Shown here one piece after another: positions 17,444-26,086 of a stretch of DNA of 64,000 bases. The position numbers were made by a program, and so were the translations under genes. Source of the stretch: Nevskia sp035651715 (GTDB lineage: Bacteria > Pseudomonadota > Gammaproteobacteria > Nevskiales > Nevskiaceae). The stretch lies in the NCBI GenBank assembly GCA_035651715.1, contig DASRFD010000049.1, positions 4,583 through 68,582 of the forward strand, in the 5' to 3' direction. The notes beneath the pieces were generated by a model. That model was not told where the DNA came from, searched no databases, and saw nothing but the letters and a program-made list of their open reading frames with translations. Every line of letters begins with the position of its first letter. The stretch's first letter is position 1.

Positions 17444-17788
17444 TCAGGCCGCGGCGTGCTGCTTGAACGCGTCGATGGTGCGCGCCGAGTAGACCAGTGC
17501 GGCGCCGGCGTTGACCGCGATCGCCACGCCCAAGGCTTCCGCCAGCTCCTCGCGAGCCGCGCCGGCCTTCGCCGCGGCGTCGGCATGCACCGTGATGCAG
17601 CCGTCGCAGCGCAGCGATACCGCCACCGCCAGCGCGATCAGTTCGCGGGTCTTGGCGTCGAGCTTGCCGGTCTGTTTGCCGGCGCCGGACAGCGCCAGGT
17701 AGCCCTTGATCGTGTCCGGGCTGAGCTTGCCGATCTCGCCAATGGTGGCGGACAGCTGGCCTTGGTAGTTCTTCCAGTCGAGCATCAT
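17444..17788 (-). CDS. carboxymuconolactone decarboxylase family / AhpD-like protein
   Basis: Small AhpD-fold protein, 114 aa, with the redox motif RCDGCITVHADAA (CxxC, then His four residues on) near 61-73. This arrangement is the active site of alkylhydroperoxidase-like proteins that reduce peroxides or relay thiol electrons. KLDAKTRELIALAVAVS is the usual helix before it. The start follows AGGAGAATTCCC. It lies between tehA and the VOC gene on the same strand, so a small detoxification operon is possible (inference). Confidence 0.9.
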   Translation of the reverse strand: MMLDWKNYQGQLSATIGEIGKLSPDTIKGYLALSGAGKQTGKLDAKTRELIALAVAVSLRCDGCITVHADAAAKAGAAREELAEALGVAIAVNAGAALVYSARTIDAFKQHAAA

Positions 17789-17863
17789 GGGAATTCTCCT
17801 GTGGATCGGGGATTGGTTTTCCCCCGCGTGCGGCGGAGGGTAGGGGAGGCGGGGGCGTAATCT

Positions 17864-18883
17864 TCAGTTCTGCTTCACCGCGACTTCGGCGACCGCGGCA
17901 GCGCTCGCCGGAGCCGCCGCCTGCGGCGGCAGCAGCTTGCCCTGCAGCAGCAGTCCCAGTGTCTTCCAGGCCAGCGCGCCGATGATCAGGTTGGCGGCGA
18001 CGAACAGCGCCGGAGCCAGCCAGGCGGCCGGGCCGGTATCGCCGCGCTCGGCCATGCGCATCGCCAGGGTCGGCAGGGCGGCGACGCCGAAGCTGAAGCC
18101 CCAGTAGGACGGTGCGAACGGCTGCCGGCGGATCCAGGGCAGCAGCCGCAGAAGCAGCAGCGCCTGGAACAGGCCATAGCCAAGCATCGCCTGCGCCAGC
18201 AGGTCGGGTGCGCCCGAGCTGACCGCCAGGTAGCTGACGCCGCCGACCACCGGGGGCGCCAGCTGGATGCCCAGGGTCGGGCGCAGCGCTTCCGGCAGCG
18301 GCTCGTGCACCGCGGCGCGATGCAGGATCATCGACTCCATCGCCAGCCAGGCGAAGGCGCCGACGCCGAAGAACAGCGCGCCCACCTGCGGCCAGCCGAA
18401 GCCTGCGGCGGCGGTGCCGGCGACGAAGTTCTGCGCCACCATCGGCAGGTAGATCGTCGGCGTGACCTGCTCCGGCGCGAAACCGCCCTGCCAGAAACGG
18501 CCATAGAGATGGAGAGCCAGCGCCAGCTGCCCGGTCACGGCGATGCCGAACACCAGCAGCGCCGCCGGCCGCCACCAGGGCAGCAACAGCTGCGCCGCCA
18601 GCAGGCTCGACACCAGGCCCAGCGCGGCGAACGCCGACTGCACCGGGTGGCGGATCTCGGCCAGCGCCGCCTCGCGCTGCGCCAGCCACTTGCCGGCATA
18701 GGCGATCAGCAGGCTGAGCCATACCGCCAGCGCCGCCGCCGACAGCACTGCCGAAACCGTCTGCGGCAGCTGCCACAGGTGCACGCCGACGCGCCAGGCA
18801 TTGGCCAGGGCCAGCAGGCCCACCGCGATGCCGAAGTACGCCACCGGCATCGGTCCCCGCTTTGCGACTTGCTGTGCACTCAT
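17864..18883 (-). CDS. TehA/SLAC1-type tellurite-resistance/dicarboxylate transporter
   Basis: Ten-segment inner-membrane channel-like protein of the TDT/SLAC1 family, 339 aa. Starts with GPMPVAYFGIAVGLLALANAW, contains LHLYGRFWQGGF, TPTIYLPMVAQNFVAGTAA near the central pore helix, and SYWGFSFGVAALPTLAMRM, all typical of TehA homologues that pass small anions. AAGGAG lies just before the ATG. A cupin-AraC regulator is divergent with a 116-base gap, the probable controller. Whether it exports tellurite-related anions, dicarboxylates or another anion cannot be decided. Confidence 0.88.
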   Translation of the reverse strand: MSAQQVAKRGPMPVAYFGIAVGLLALANAWRVGVHLWQLPQTVSAVLSAAALAVWLSLLIAYAGKWLAQREAALAEIRHPVQSAFAALGLVSSLLAAQLLLPWWRPAALLVFGIAVTGQLALALHLYGRFWQGGFAPEQVTPTIYLPMVAQNFVAGTAAAGFGWPQVGALFFGVGAFAWLAMESMILHRAAVHEPLPEALRPTLGIQLAPPVVGGVSYLAVSSGAPDLLAQAMLGYGLFQALLLLRLLPWIRRQPFAPSYWGFSFGVAALPTLAMRMAERGDTGPAAWLAPALFVAANLIIGALAWKTLGLLLQGKLLPPQAAAPASAAAVAEVAVKQN

Positions 18884-18999
18884 GACCGCTCTCCTTGAAG
18901 CTGGCGCGTGGCCGCGCCGGAATTCACGAGCACAGTCTGGGCCGCCGGGGTAAGATTCCGAATGCTTCGGAATCCACAAAAGTTGTCCAATCGTCTCAA

Positions 19000-20010
19000 A
19001 TGGACGCCCTGAGCCGGCTGGTGGGCCTGCTCGACCCGCGCGGGCGCATGGACCTGCGCTGCCTGTTCGGCCAGGCCTGGAGCGCGCCGCACCAGGCGAG
19101 CGGCCCGTGGCGGGCGCCCTTCCACATCGTGCTGCGCGGCGAGTGCGAGCTGGTGCTGGCGCCGTCGAAGACGACGCTGCGCCTCGGCCCGGGCAGCCTG
19201 CTGCTGTTGCCGCGCGGCGCCGCGCACGAGCTGCGCGGCGTGCGCGGGCAGCGCGCCACCCCGGTCCGCTCGCGCGACGGCGAGCTGCTGACCTTGAAGA
19301 CCAACCTGGCACGCCCGGAGCAGGCCGACGTGGAGATCCTCTGCGGCGAGCTGGAGTTCACCGGCCGCCGCCGCAGCGTGCTGCTGGAAGCGCTGCCCGA
19401 GGCGCTGCTGGTGAAGTTCGGCCGGGAAGAGGACGGGGGCGAGGGCTTTGCCCGGCTCGAGCACCTGGTCCGCCTGATGGCGCAGGAAGTCGAGCAGAAC
19501 CGGCCCGGCGCGGCGGTGATCGTGGCCGAGTTGTCCGGCACCTTGTTCACGCTGGCGCTGCGCGCGCACCTGGAGTCGCAGCCGCAGCTGCGCGGGGTGC
19601 TCGGCCTGCTGGCCAATCCGCGCCTGGGACCGGCGCTGCAGGCCATGCTGGAGGAGCCGCAGAAGCCGTGGACGGTGCAGGCGCTGGCGCGGCGCTGCAA
19701 CCTGTCGCGCGCCAGCTTCGCCCGCGAGTTCAGCCGTCACTCCGAGCTGGCGCCGCTGCGGCTGCTGACGGCGCTGCGCATGGAACTGGCGGCGCAGCAG
19801 CTGGCGCGCGGCGGCCAGGACACCGCCGCGGTCGGCGAGGCGGTGGGCTACCGCTCCGAGGCCGCGTTCAACCGCGCCTTCGCCCGCTTCGCCGGCACCA
19901 CGCCGGGGCGCTTCCGCCGAATGGGGGTGCCGGGGCAAGCCCGCGAGCCGGACCGCCGCTTGCAAGGGCGCAGTCAGGCGCCGGGTCCGCGCCGAAAGTC
20001 GGAACTCTGA
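19000..20010 (+). CDS. AraC family regulator with cupin_6 sensor domain
   Basis: Transcription regulator of 336 aa. The N-terminal cupin (residues about 1-180; FHIVLRGECELVL, GPGSLLLLPRGAAHELRG) is of the cupin_6/AraC_binding_2 type, and the C-terminal HTH domain shows ARRCNLSRASFAREFSRHS and VGEAVGYRSEAAFNRAFARFAGTTPGRFRR. The ATG at 19000 (MDALSRLVGLL) matches the usual N-terminus of the family; an upstream in-frame start at 18895 would run into the tehA promoter region. Divergent from tehA, which it likely regulates. The C-terminal tail is basic and Arg/Gln-rich. Confidence 0.9.
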   Translation: MDALSRLVGLLDPRGRMDLRCLFGQAWSAPHQASGPWRAPFHIVLRGECELVLAPSKTTLRLGPGSLLLLPRGAAHELRGVRGQRATPVRSRDGELLTLKTNLARPEQADVEILCGELEFTGRRRSVLLEALPEALLVKFGREEDGGEGFARLEHLVRLMAQEVEQNRPGAAVIVAELSGTLFTLALRAHLESQPQLRGVLGLLANPRLGPALQAMLEEPQKPWTVQALARRCNLSRASFAREFSRHSELAPLRLLTALRMELAAQQLARGGQDTAAVGEAVGYRSEAAFNRAFARFAGTTPGRFRRMGVPGQAREPDRRLQGRSQAPGPRRKSEL

Positions 20011-20077
20011 AAAGCGCCGGCAGGCAAAAGCCCGTTTGCGCGCGCCGTGCTTCCGGGGGTCCTTGCCTGACCTGGTT

Positions 20078-21331
20078 TTATGCGGCCGGTCGGGCCGGCT
20101 GCTCGACATCCGGCAGCAGGGCGGCGAGCAGGCCGATCGCCGGCAGGAAGGCGCAGACCTGGTAGACGAAGGCGATGCTGCTGCGGTCGGCCAGCCAGCC
20201 CAGCGCCGCCGCGCCGACGCCGCCCATGCCGAAGGCGAAGCCGAAGAACAGGCCGGCGACGGTGCCGGTCTTGCCCGGCATGAGTTCCTGCGCGTAGACC
20301 ACGATGGCAGGGAAGGCCGAGGCCAGGATCATACCGATCGGCACGGTCAGCACGGCGGTCCACAGCAGGGTCGCATGCGGCAGCGCCAGGCTGAACGGCA
20401 GCACGCCGAGGATCGAGGCCCAGATGATGCGCTTGCGGCCGAAGCGGTCGCCGAGCGGGCCGCCGGCGATGGTGCCCACCGCCACCGCGCCGGTGAAGAC
20501 GAACAGGTACAGCTGCGCGCCCTGCACCGACACCTTGAAATGCTCGATCAGGTAGAAGGTGTAATAGCTGGTCAGGCTCGCCAGGTAGAAGAACTTGGAG
20601 AAGATCAGGGCCAGCAGCACGTAGATCGCCTTGCGCACCTGCGTGGGCGGCAGCGCGGCCGCCGCCGCGGCGCCGGGGCGCGGCTTGAGCCGCAGCAGGC
20701 CGTGGGCGCGGTACCAGCGGCCGACCAGGCCGGTCAGGACCATGCCGAGCAGCGCCGCCAGGCAGAACCAGGCCGCGCTGCCCTGGCCGCGCGGCAGGAT
20801 GATCAGCGCCGCCAGCAGCGGCCCGATGGCGGAGCCGGCATTGCCGCCGACCTGGAACAGCGACTGCGCCAGGCCGTGGCGGCCGCCCGAGGCCATGCGC
20901 GCCACCCGCGAGGACTCGGGATGGAACACCGACGACCCGGTGCCGATCAGCGCGGCGGCAAGCAGCAGCAGGCCGAAGGCGCTGGCCTGCGCCAGCAGCA
21001 CCAGGCCGCCGAGGGTGAAGGCCATGCCGGCGACCAGCGAGTAGGGGCGCGGCTGGCGGTCGGTGTAGGCGCCGACCAGCGGCTGCAGCAGCGAGGCGGT
21101 GCACTGGTAGGTGAAAGTCAGCAGGCCGATCTGGCCGAAGCTGAGGGCGTAGGAATCCTTCAGCATCGGGTACATCGCCGGCAGCAGCGCCTGCATCAGG
21201 TCGTTGAGCAGATGCGAGAAGCTGATCGCGGCGATGACGCCGAAGGCGGTGCCGGCGGTGTCCGTGGCAGGGGCTGCGGCGGCGGCGCTGGCGGCCGGCG
21301 TGCTCGCTGGCAGGGCGGCGGTTTCGCTCAT
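20078..21331 (-). CDS. fsr: MFS transporter, fosmidomycin-resistance protein (Fsr) family
   Basis: Twelve-segment major facilitator exporter, 417 aa. The Fsr subgroup is recognised from ISFSHLLNDLMQALLPAMYPMLK, FGQIGLLTFTYQCTASLLQPLVG, GTGSSVFHPESSRVARMASGGRHG and LAQSLFQVGGNAGSAIGPLLAA. Fsr homologues expel fosmidomycin and related compounds by proton antiport. A 30-residue Ala-rich cytoplasmic N-terminus precedes the first helix. Divergent from an AraC regulator (110-base gap), so induction by a substrate is possible. Convergent with the cupin-AraC gene. Confidence 0.9.
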   Translation of the reverse strand: MSETAALPASTPAASAAAAAPATDTAGTAFGVIAAISFSHLLNDLMQALLPAMYPMLKDSYALSFGQIGLLTFTYQCTASLLQPLVGAYTDRQPRPYSLVAGMAFTLGGLVLLAQASAFGLLLLAAALIGTGSSVFHPESSRVARMASGGRHGLAQSLFQVGGNAGSAIGPLLAALIILPRGQGSAAWFCLAALLGMVLTGLVGRWYRAHGLLRLKPRPGAAAAAALPPTQVRKAIYVLLALIFSKFFYLASLTSYYTFYLIEHFKVSVQGAQLYLFVFTGAVAVGTIAGGPLGDRFGRKRIIWASILGVLPFSLALPHATLLWTAVLTVPIGMILASAFPAIVVYAQELMPGKTGTVAGLFFGFAFGMGGVGAAALGWLADRSSIAFVYQVCAFLPAIGLLAALLPDVEQPARPAA

Positions 21332-21441
21332 GGTGGCTCCGGTGGGAAGGTGCGACGCCGGTGCAGGATACGCGCTAGCATACGGCCTGCTTGCGTGCCT
21401 GGGTCGGAAACCATCGAGACCGGGCCAAAAGGAACCGCCTC

Positions 21442-22242
21442 ATGCGTAATCTGCAGTATCCGGCTGCCTACGACACGGTGCCGCGCGCCGTGGTGGTGGT
21501 CGGCAACCAATACCAGACAGGCTATGTCAGCGCGCCCCACAGCCATCGCCGCGCCCAGCTGCTCAGCGGCGCCGCCGGCATGATGACGGTGCGCACCGCG
21601 CACGGCACCTGGGTGGTGCCGCCGGAACAGGCGGTGTGGCTGCCGCCGGGCGAGGTGCACCAGGTCGAGATCAGCAGCGGGCCCGCCGCCACCCACAGCG
21701 CCTATATGTGGCCCGACGCGGTGGAGGGCCTGCCGTGGCAGTGCCAGGTGCTGGGCATGACGCCGCTGCTGCGCAGCCTGCTGCAGGAGGCGGTCGACGT
21801 GCCGCTGCACTACGACGAGCACGGCCGCGACGGCCTGGTGATGGCGCTGCTGCTGCAGGAGGTGCGGCGCCTGCCGGTGCTGCCGCTGGCCTTGCCGTTT
21901 CCGCGCGACCGCCGCCTGGCGCGCCGCTGCCGGCGGCTGATGGAGCAGCCGACGCCGCACGACACCATCGACCAGTGGAGCCGGGCGCTGCAGATGAGCC
22001 GCCGCGCCTTCACCCGCCTGTTCCGCGCCGAAACCGGCATGAGCTTCGCCGAATGGCGCCAGCAGGCCTGCCTGTTCGCGGCGCTGCCGCGGCTGGCCGC
22101 CGGCGAAGCGGTGACCGCGGTGGCGCTGGACCTGGGCTACGACAGCCCGGCGGCGTTCACCGGCATGTTCCGCCGGGCGCTGGGGGCGCCGCCGAGCCGC
22201 TACTTCCAGGCCGGCGCGGCCCGGCGCCGGCGGCGCGCTTGA
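21442..22242 (+). CDS. AraC family transcriptional regulator (N-terminal AraC_binding cupin)
   Basis: 266-aa regulator with a short N-terminal cupin (HSHRRAQLLSGAAGMMTV, VVPPEQAVWLPPGEVHQVE) and a C-terminal AraC HTH domain (QMSRRAFTRLFRAETGMSFAEWR and GYDSPAAFTGMFRRALGAPPSRYF). This is the small XylS/YdeC-like layout that usually controls a neighbouring transporter. Start ATG 21442 follows AAAAGGAACC; an earlier in-frame start at 21391 lacks a ribosome site. Divergent from fsr, the probable target. The palindromic operator of the next operon begins three bases after its stop codon. Confidence 0.9.
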   Translation: MRNLQYPAAYDTVPRAVVVVGNQYQTGYVSAPHSHRRAQLLSGAAGMMTVRTAHGTWVVPPEQAVWLPPGEVHQVEISSGPAATHSAYMWPDAVEGLPWQCQVLGMTPLLRSLLQEAVDVPLHYDEHGRDGLVMALLLQEVRRLPVLPLALPFPRDRRLARRCRRLMEQPTPHDTIDQWSRALQMSRRAFTRLFRAETGMSFAEWRQQACLFAALPRLAAGEAVTAVALDLGYDSPAAFTGMFRRALGAPPSRYFQAGAARRRRRA

Positions 22243-22244
22243 TT

Positions 22245-22285
22245 GTTTGTACCGATTGGTAAAAGATGGACCGATCGGTACAAAC
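22245..22285. promoter_or_regulatory. double TetR-type operator (inverted repeat)
   Basis: GTTTGTACCGATTGGT at 22245-22260 and its near-perfect inverse ACCGATCGGTACAAAC at 22270-22285 (15 of 16 matches) flank a nine-base spacer. Each arm also holds an inner palindrome (ACCGATTGGT, ACCGATCGGT) whose centres are 19 bp apart, the form of a site bound by two TetR dimers. It sits just before the DUF1348-TetR operon, so autoregulation is the natural reading. Confidence 0.65.
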
Positions 22286-22297
22286 CAGGAGTCCGCC

Positions 22298-22768
22298 ATG
22301 AATGCCCGTCCGCCGCTGCCGCCTTTCACCCGCGAAACCGCCGCGCAGAAGGCGCGCCTGGCCGAGGACGCCTGGAATTCGCGCGATCCCGAGCGCGTGG
22401 CCCTGGCCTATACCGAGGACAGCCGCTGGCGCAACCGCGCCGAGTTCTTCCAGGGCCGCGCGGCCATCGTCGAGTTCCTGCGCCGCAAGTGGGCGCGCGA
22501 GCTGGACTACCGCCTGATCAAGGAGGTGTGGGCGTTTCACGACAACCGCATCGCGGTGCGCTTCTGCTACGAGTTTCGCGACGACTCCGGCAACTGGTTC
22601 CGCGCCCACGGCAACGAGCAGTGGGAATTCGACGGCCACGGCCTGATGCGGCGCCGCGAAGCCAGCATCAACGACGTCGCGATCCGGGAGAGCGAGCGCA
22701 GGTTCACCTGGCCCGCGCCCGGCCCGCGTCCGGCCGACTTTCCCGGCCTGACCGAGCTGGGGCTCTGA
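22298..22768 (+). CDS. nuclear transport factor 2-like protein, DUF1348 family
   Basis: Single-domain NTF2/SnoaL-fold protein of 156 aa, matching DUF1348 throughout: PPFTRETAAQKARLAEDAWN, PERVALAYTEDSRWRNRAEF, REIVEFL-like helix, KWARELDYRLIKEVWAFHDN, VRFCYEFRDDSGNW and LMRRREASINDVAI. The family is small, cytoplasmic and of unknown chemistry, commonly paired with a TetR regulator. CAGGAG lies 8-13 bases before the ATG. First gene of a two-gene operon with TetR; the operator upstream suggests induction by a small molecule. Confidence 0.9.
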   Translation: MNARPPLPPFTRETAAQKARLAEDAWNSRDPERVALAYTEDSRWRNRAEFFQGRAAIVEFLRRKWARELDYRLIKEVWAFHDNRIAVRFCYEFRDDSGNWFRAHGNEQWEFDGHGLMRRREASINDVAIRESERRFTWPAPGPRPADFPGLTELGL

Positions 22769-22774
22769 GGCCCG

Positions 22775-23332
22775 ATGCCCAGGGCGATCGGCACGCGCGC
22801 CGCTACGGTGCCGCTGCTGGCCGAGGTGTTCCGCTGCCACGGCTACGAAGGGGCCTCGCTGGCCCTGCTCGGCCAGGCCACCGGCCTGGGCCGCGGCAGC
22901 CTCTACAACTTCTTCCCCGGCGGCAAGGACGAGATGGCGCAGGCGGTGCTGGACGAGGTCGACGGCTGGTTCCGGCGCGAGGTGTTCGAGCCCCTGCGCA
23001 ACGCGCCCGAGCCGCGCGCCGGCATCCGCGACATGCTCGCCGCCACCGCGCACTACTTCCGCTCCGGCCGCCGCGTCTGCCTGGTCGGGGCGTTCGCCCT
23101 GGGCGAGGCGCGCGACCGTTACGCCGCCGCCGTGGAAGGCTATTTCGAGCAGTGGGTGCAGGCCCTGGCGGCGGCGCTGCGCCGTGCCGGCCGCGGCCCG
23201 GCCGAGGCGCGCGGCGCGGCAGAGGATGGCGTCGCCCTGATTCAGGGCGCCCTGGTGCTGGCGCGCGCCGCCGGCGATGCGGCGGTGTTCGGCCGCATCC
23301 TGCGGCGGCTGGAACAGCGGCTCCTGGCCTAG
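22775..23332 (+). CDS. TetR/AcrR family transcriptional regulator
   Basis: 185-aa one-component repressor. N-terminal HTH: VPLLAEVFRCHGYEGASLALLGQATGLGRGSLYNFFPGGKDEM (helices 1-4 read through residue about 52). The ligand domain follows (LAATAHYFRSGRRVCLVGAFALGEARDRYAAAV) and resembles the YxaF/LmrA-like branch. It begins seven bases after DUF1348, so it is co-transcribed and probably represses its own operon at 22245-22285. The TAG stop runs into GGCCGGTTAACGCT, a likely remnant of the MITE end described at 52526. Confidence 0.92.
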   Translation: MPRAIGTRAATVPLLAEVFRCHGYEGASLALLGQATGLGRGSLYNFFPGGKDEMAQAVLDEVDGWFRREVFEPLRNAPEPRAGIRDMLAATAHYFRSGRRVCLVGAFALGEARDRYAAAVEGYFEQWVQALAAALRRAGRGPAEARGAAEDGVALIQGALVLARAAGDAAVFGRILRRLEQRLLA

Positions 23333-23346
23333 GGCCGGTTAACGCT
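23332..23346. repeat. solo terminal-repeat remnant of the MITE-like family
   Basis: GGGCCGGTTAACGCT matches the first 15 bases of the 52526 element (GGGCCTGTTCACGCT) at 13 positions and, like that copy, follows CTA. It starts inside the TetR stop codon. A 13-base segment GCTCAGAGGTTCC continues at 23344-23356 and is echoed in inverse at 29165-29177. Confidence 0.4.
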
Positions 23347-23356
23347 CAGAGGTTCC

Positions 23357-23716
23357 TTAGCCCTTGCGCGCGGTCAGGTCGAACAGCAGGCCGAAGGGAT
23401 CGCGCAGGTAGCACAGGCCGGGCTGGCTGGCGATATGTACCGGCTTGCAGCCGGCGGCTTCGAGGTATTCGCGCGCCGCCTCGCGGTCGGGCACGTGGAG
23501 GGAAGGGACGAAGCTGGTGAGCGGACGGCTGTCGAGATTGACGTAGAGCCGCAGCGCGCCGGTGTCGTACTCCAGCTGGCGTTCGGTGCGGCCGAGCAGC
23601 CGGAAGCCCAGGACATCGCCGTAGAAGTGCGCGGCCTTGCCCAGATCGGCCACGTGCACCGCGATTTCGTTGCTGGCGCGGAACGCCGGCTTCGGCTCCA
23701 TCGCTTCGTCCGCCAT
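23357..23716 (-). CDS. VOC family protein
   Basis: Glyoxalase-fold protein of 119 aa: SNEIAVHVADLGKAAHFYGDVLGFRLL, then YVNLDSRPLTSFVPSLHVPDREAAREYLEAAG and a C-terminal YLRDPFGLLFDLT. The spacing and the DPFG loop are those of small single-module VOC enzymes or binding proteins; metal ligands are probably His22-region, His in SLHV and the C-terminal acidic residue. No substrate can be named. It converges on TetR with only a 24-base gap that holds the MITE remnant. Confidence 0.85.
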   Translation of the reverse strand: MADEAMEPKPAFRASNEIAVHVADLGKAAHFYGDVLGFRLLGRTERQLEYDTGALRLYVNLDSRPLTSFVPSLHVPDREAAREYLEAAGCKPVHIASQPGLCYLRDPFGLLFDLTARKG

Positions 23717-23875
23717 GCTGATCCCCGTTCGGCTGGTCCGGCTGCCATTAGATAGCCAACGCGGCCGGCCCGCAACGTCGGTCCGCGGCGGATGCGCCGG
23801 CCTGCGCCTTGAAGCGCGCCGGCTGCCGGAAAAATCCTGCGCGCATCGCGGCGATGCAGCCGGGCGGCGGTCGAT

Positions 23876-26086
23876 TCAGGCCAGCAGCAGCGGGCCGAGC
23901 TTGTTGATCGCCAGGCCCTGGACGTAGCGGATGCCCACCGACTTCAGCGGCTCCAGCATCGCTTCGTTCTCGATGCCGGTGGCGATGGTGCCGATGTTCA
24001 TGGCCTGGGCTATGTCGCTGGCCCATTGCAGGTGCTTGAGCCCGATCGCGTCCTTCAGCCCGGGGTCCAGGCAGTGCAGCAGCGACTCGTGCAGCTTGAT
24101 GAAATCGAGCGGCACCGCGCGCAGCTCGTAAAGGCCGCCAATGGCCCGGTAGCGGTCCATCGAGAAGCGCACCCCGGCAGGACGGACGATGTCGATGAAG
24201 CGGCGCAGCGCCGCCTTGTGGCTGAGCGCATCGGCCTCGTCGATCTCGAAGCAGATGCGGTGGCCCGGCACGCCGGACATCGCCAGGGTCTGCAGCAGCT
24301 CGCCGGCGAAGCCCTCGCTGGCGAAGGAAGCGGCACTGAGGTTGATGCAGGCGCAGGCGTATTTTTCGGTCAGTTCGGGCTGCAGCTGCAGCTGGCCCAG
24401 CGCTGCCTGAAACACTTCCAGATCGAGCTTCGCCGTGAGCTGGTGGCGCTCCGCGGCGCCGAGGAAGGCGCCCGGCGTGATCCAGACGCCGTCCTCGTCC
24501 TCGATGCGCACGAACACCTCGAACATCGGCAGGCTGCCGGCCCCCGCGGCCAGCGGGCGGATCTCCTGCGAGGCCAGGCGCAGGAAGCCGGCGGACAGGC
24601 GCTCGCGCAGCCAGCGGCTCCATTCCTCGTCGGAGCGGCGCTGCTGCGGCGCACTGTCGGCGGCGGCGTAGACATGGGTGAGGCCGCGGCCCTCGCGGCG
24701 GGCCGCCGCCAGCGCGGCGTGCGCCGCCTGCATGGCCAGCTCGACGCCGCCGAAGCCCGGCGTGATTTCGGCCAGGCCGATGCTGACCGAGGATTCGAAG
24801 CGCAGTTCGCCGGCGCTGAAGACCCGCGCGCCGACTTCGGCGTGAACCTTGCGCGCCAGCTCCTGCGCCTGCGCGGCGCCGGTCCGGGGCAGCAGGGCGC
24901 CGATCACCTCGGCGCCGGCACGGTAGCAGGTGCCGCCGGTCCCGACCTTCTCCCGCAGGATCTCGGCCACGCTGTACATCAGCTCCTCGGCGGCCAGGTA
25001 GCCCAGGCCGTCGGTCATCGCCGAGAGGTTGTCGATCGCCAGGAACAGCAGGCTGTGGCTGACGCTGGCGGACCCGGCATTGCCGAGCAGATCGCGCAGC
25101 CGCGCTTCCATCTGGTCGCGCCCGGGCAGCCCGGTGACGTAGTCCAGCGCCTGCGCTTTGAGCGCGATGGCCTGGGTGTCGCTGGCCTTGTAGGGCTCGA
25201 GGCGGATCAATGCGCCCGAGGCACGGCCCTGGCCCTCGGTGATCGCCGCCACCGACACCAGGATGCGCACCGCCTCGCCATGCATCGGGGCGAACAGGGC
25301 CTCGATGATGCGCGGCGTGTCGGACGCCGCCTCGATCGCCTCGCGCGCCAGGCCGAGCAGGCGGTGCTGCTGGGGCTTGTCGCTGCCGGCGTCGAACAGG
25401 CGCACCACGTCGTCGAAATCGCGGCCGATCACGCGCTGGCGGCTCAGGCCGAGCATTTCCGCGGCGAACGGGCTGATCTCGGTGACGCGGCCGTTGTCGC
25501 CGACCAGGATCAGGCGGTCGGTCATCGTCTCCATGGTGGAGCGGAACACGCGGTTGACCTGCCCCTGCGAGGCGGCCAGCAGCTGCAGCTTGCCGCGCAG
25601 GACCTCGTTGTCGGTGAGCGCGGCGTCGAGCTGCTCGGAGCGGCGGTCGCGGTCGAAGGTCAGGGCGGCGATGGCCTCGTCCTGCTCCTGTCCCTTCAGG
25701 CGGGACTGGCCGCGCATCTGGCCGCGGTAGTACTCGAGCGGGCGCACCAGGCCGAAATGCAGCACCGCGTAGGCGGCGGCCGTGATCAACGCCACCAGCA
25801 GGACGTTGCTCAGGTACAGCTCGCGGAAGAAGCGCTCCGGCGGGGCGCCGATGCGGCCCTGCAGGTAGCCGAAATCGAGCATCGAGATCAGCGCCAGGCT
25901 GGTGATCGAGATGCAGGCGCAACCGATGACGATGTTGACGCGCAGGCGGCCGCGGCTGCGGTATTGCCGCTCCAGCATCTGCTCCAGCGCCCGGCGCGGA
26001 TGGCGCCAGGACGGCGCGCCGGCAGCCGGCTCTCCGTCCTTTGCTTCGGCGGCTTGCGGGGATGCCAACGGGGCGCCGGAATCCAT
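23876..26086 (-). CDS. membrane PAS protein with degenerate GGDEF and EAL domains (FimX-like)
   Basis: 736-aa inner-membrane signalling protein. Two membrane segments (about 50-70 and 93-113) bound a short periplasmic loop, followed by a coiled linker, a PAS domain (about 180-295), a GGDEF-like domain (about 300-475) and an EAL-like domain (about 485-736). The GGDEF site reads AGAEV near 391; the EAL motif reads EVF at 523, the FEIDEAD, MDRYR (643) and IKLHES (663) positions lack the usual metal and catalytic acids, and QGLAINK replaces QGYxF. So neither cyclase nor phosphodiesterase activity is expected; it is probably a c-di-GMP or protein-binding scaffold, as FimX is for type IV pili. Its ATG directly follows the TAG of the FimV-like gene. 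Confidence 0.88.
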   Translation of the reverse strand: MDSGAPLASPQAAEAKDGEPAAGAPSWRHPRRALEQMLERQYRSRGRLRVNIVIGCACISITSLALISMLDFGYLQGRIGAPPERFFRELYLSNVLLVALITAAAYAVLHFGLVRPLEYYRGQMRGQSRLKGQEQDEAIAALTFDRDRRSEQLDAALTDNEVLRGKLQLLAASQGQVNRVFRSTMETMTDRLILVGDNGRVTEISPFAAEMLGLSRQRVIGRDFDDVVRLFDAGSDKPQQHRLLGLAREAIEAASDTPRIIEALFAPMHGEAVRILVSVAAITEGQGRASGALIRLEPYKASDTQAIALKAQALDYVTGLPGRDQMEARLRDLLGNAGSASVSHSLLFLAIDNLSAMTDGLGYLAAEELMYSVAEILREKVGTGGTCYRAGAEVIGALLPRTGAAQAQELARKVHAEVGARVFSAGELRFESSVSIGLAEITPGFGGVELAMQAAHAALAAARREGRGLTHVYAAADSAPQQRRSDEEWSRWLRERLSAGFLRLASQEIRPLAAGAGSLPMFEVFVRIEDEDGVWITPGAFLGAAERHQLTAKLDLEVFQAALGQLQLQPELTEKYACACINLSAASFASEGFAGELLQTLAMSGVPGHRICFEIDEADALSHKAALRRFIDIVRPAGVRFSMDRYRAIGGLYELRAVPLDFIKLHESLLHCLDPGLKDAIGLKHLQWASDIAQAMNIGTIATGIENEAMLEPLKSVGIRYVQGLAINKLGPLLLA

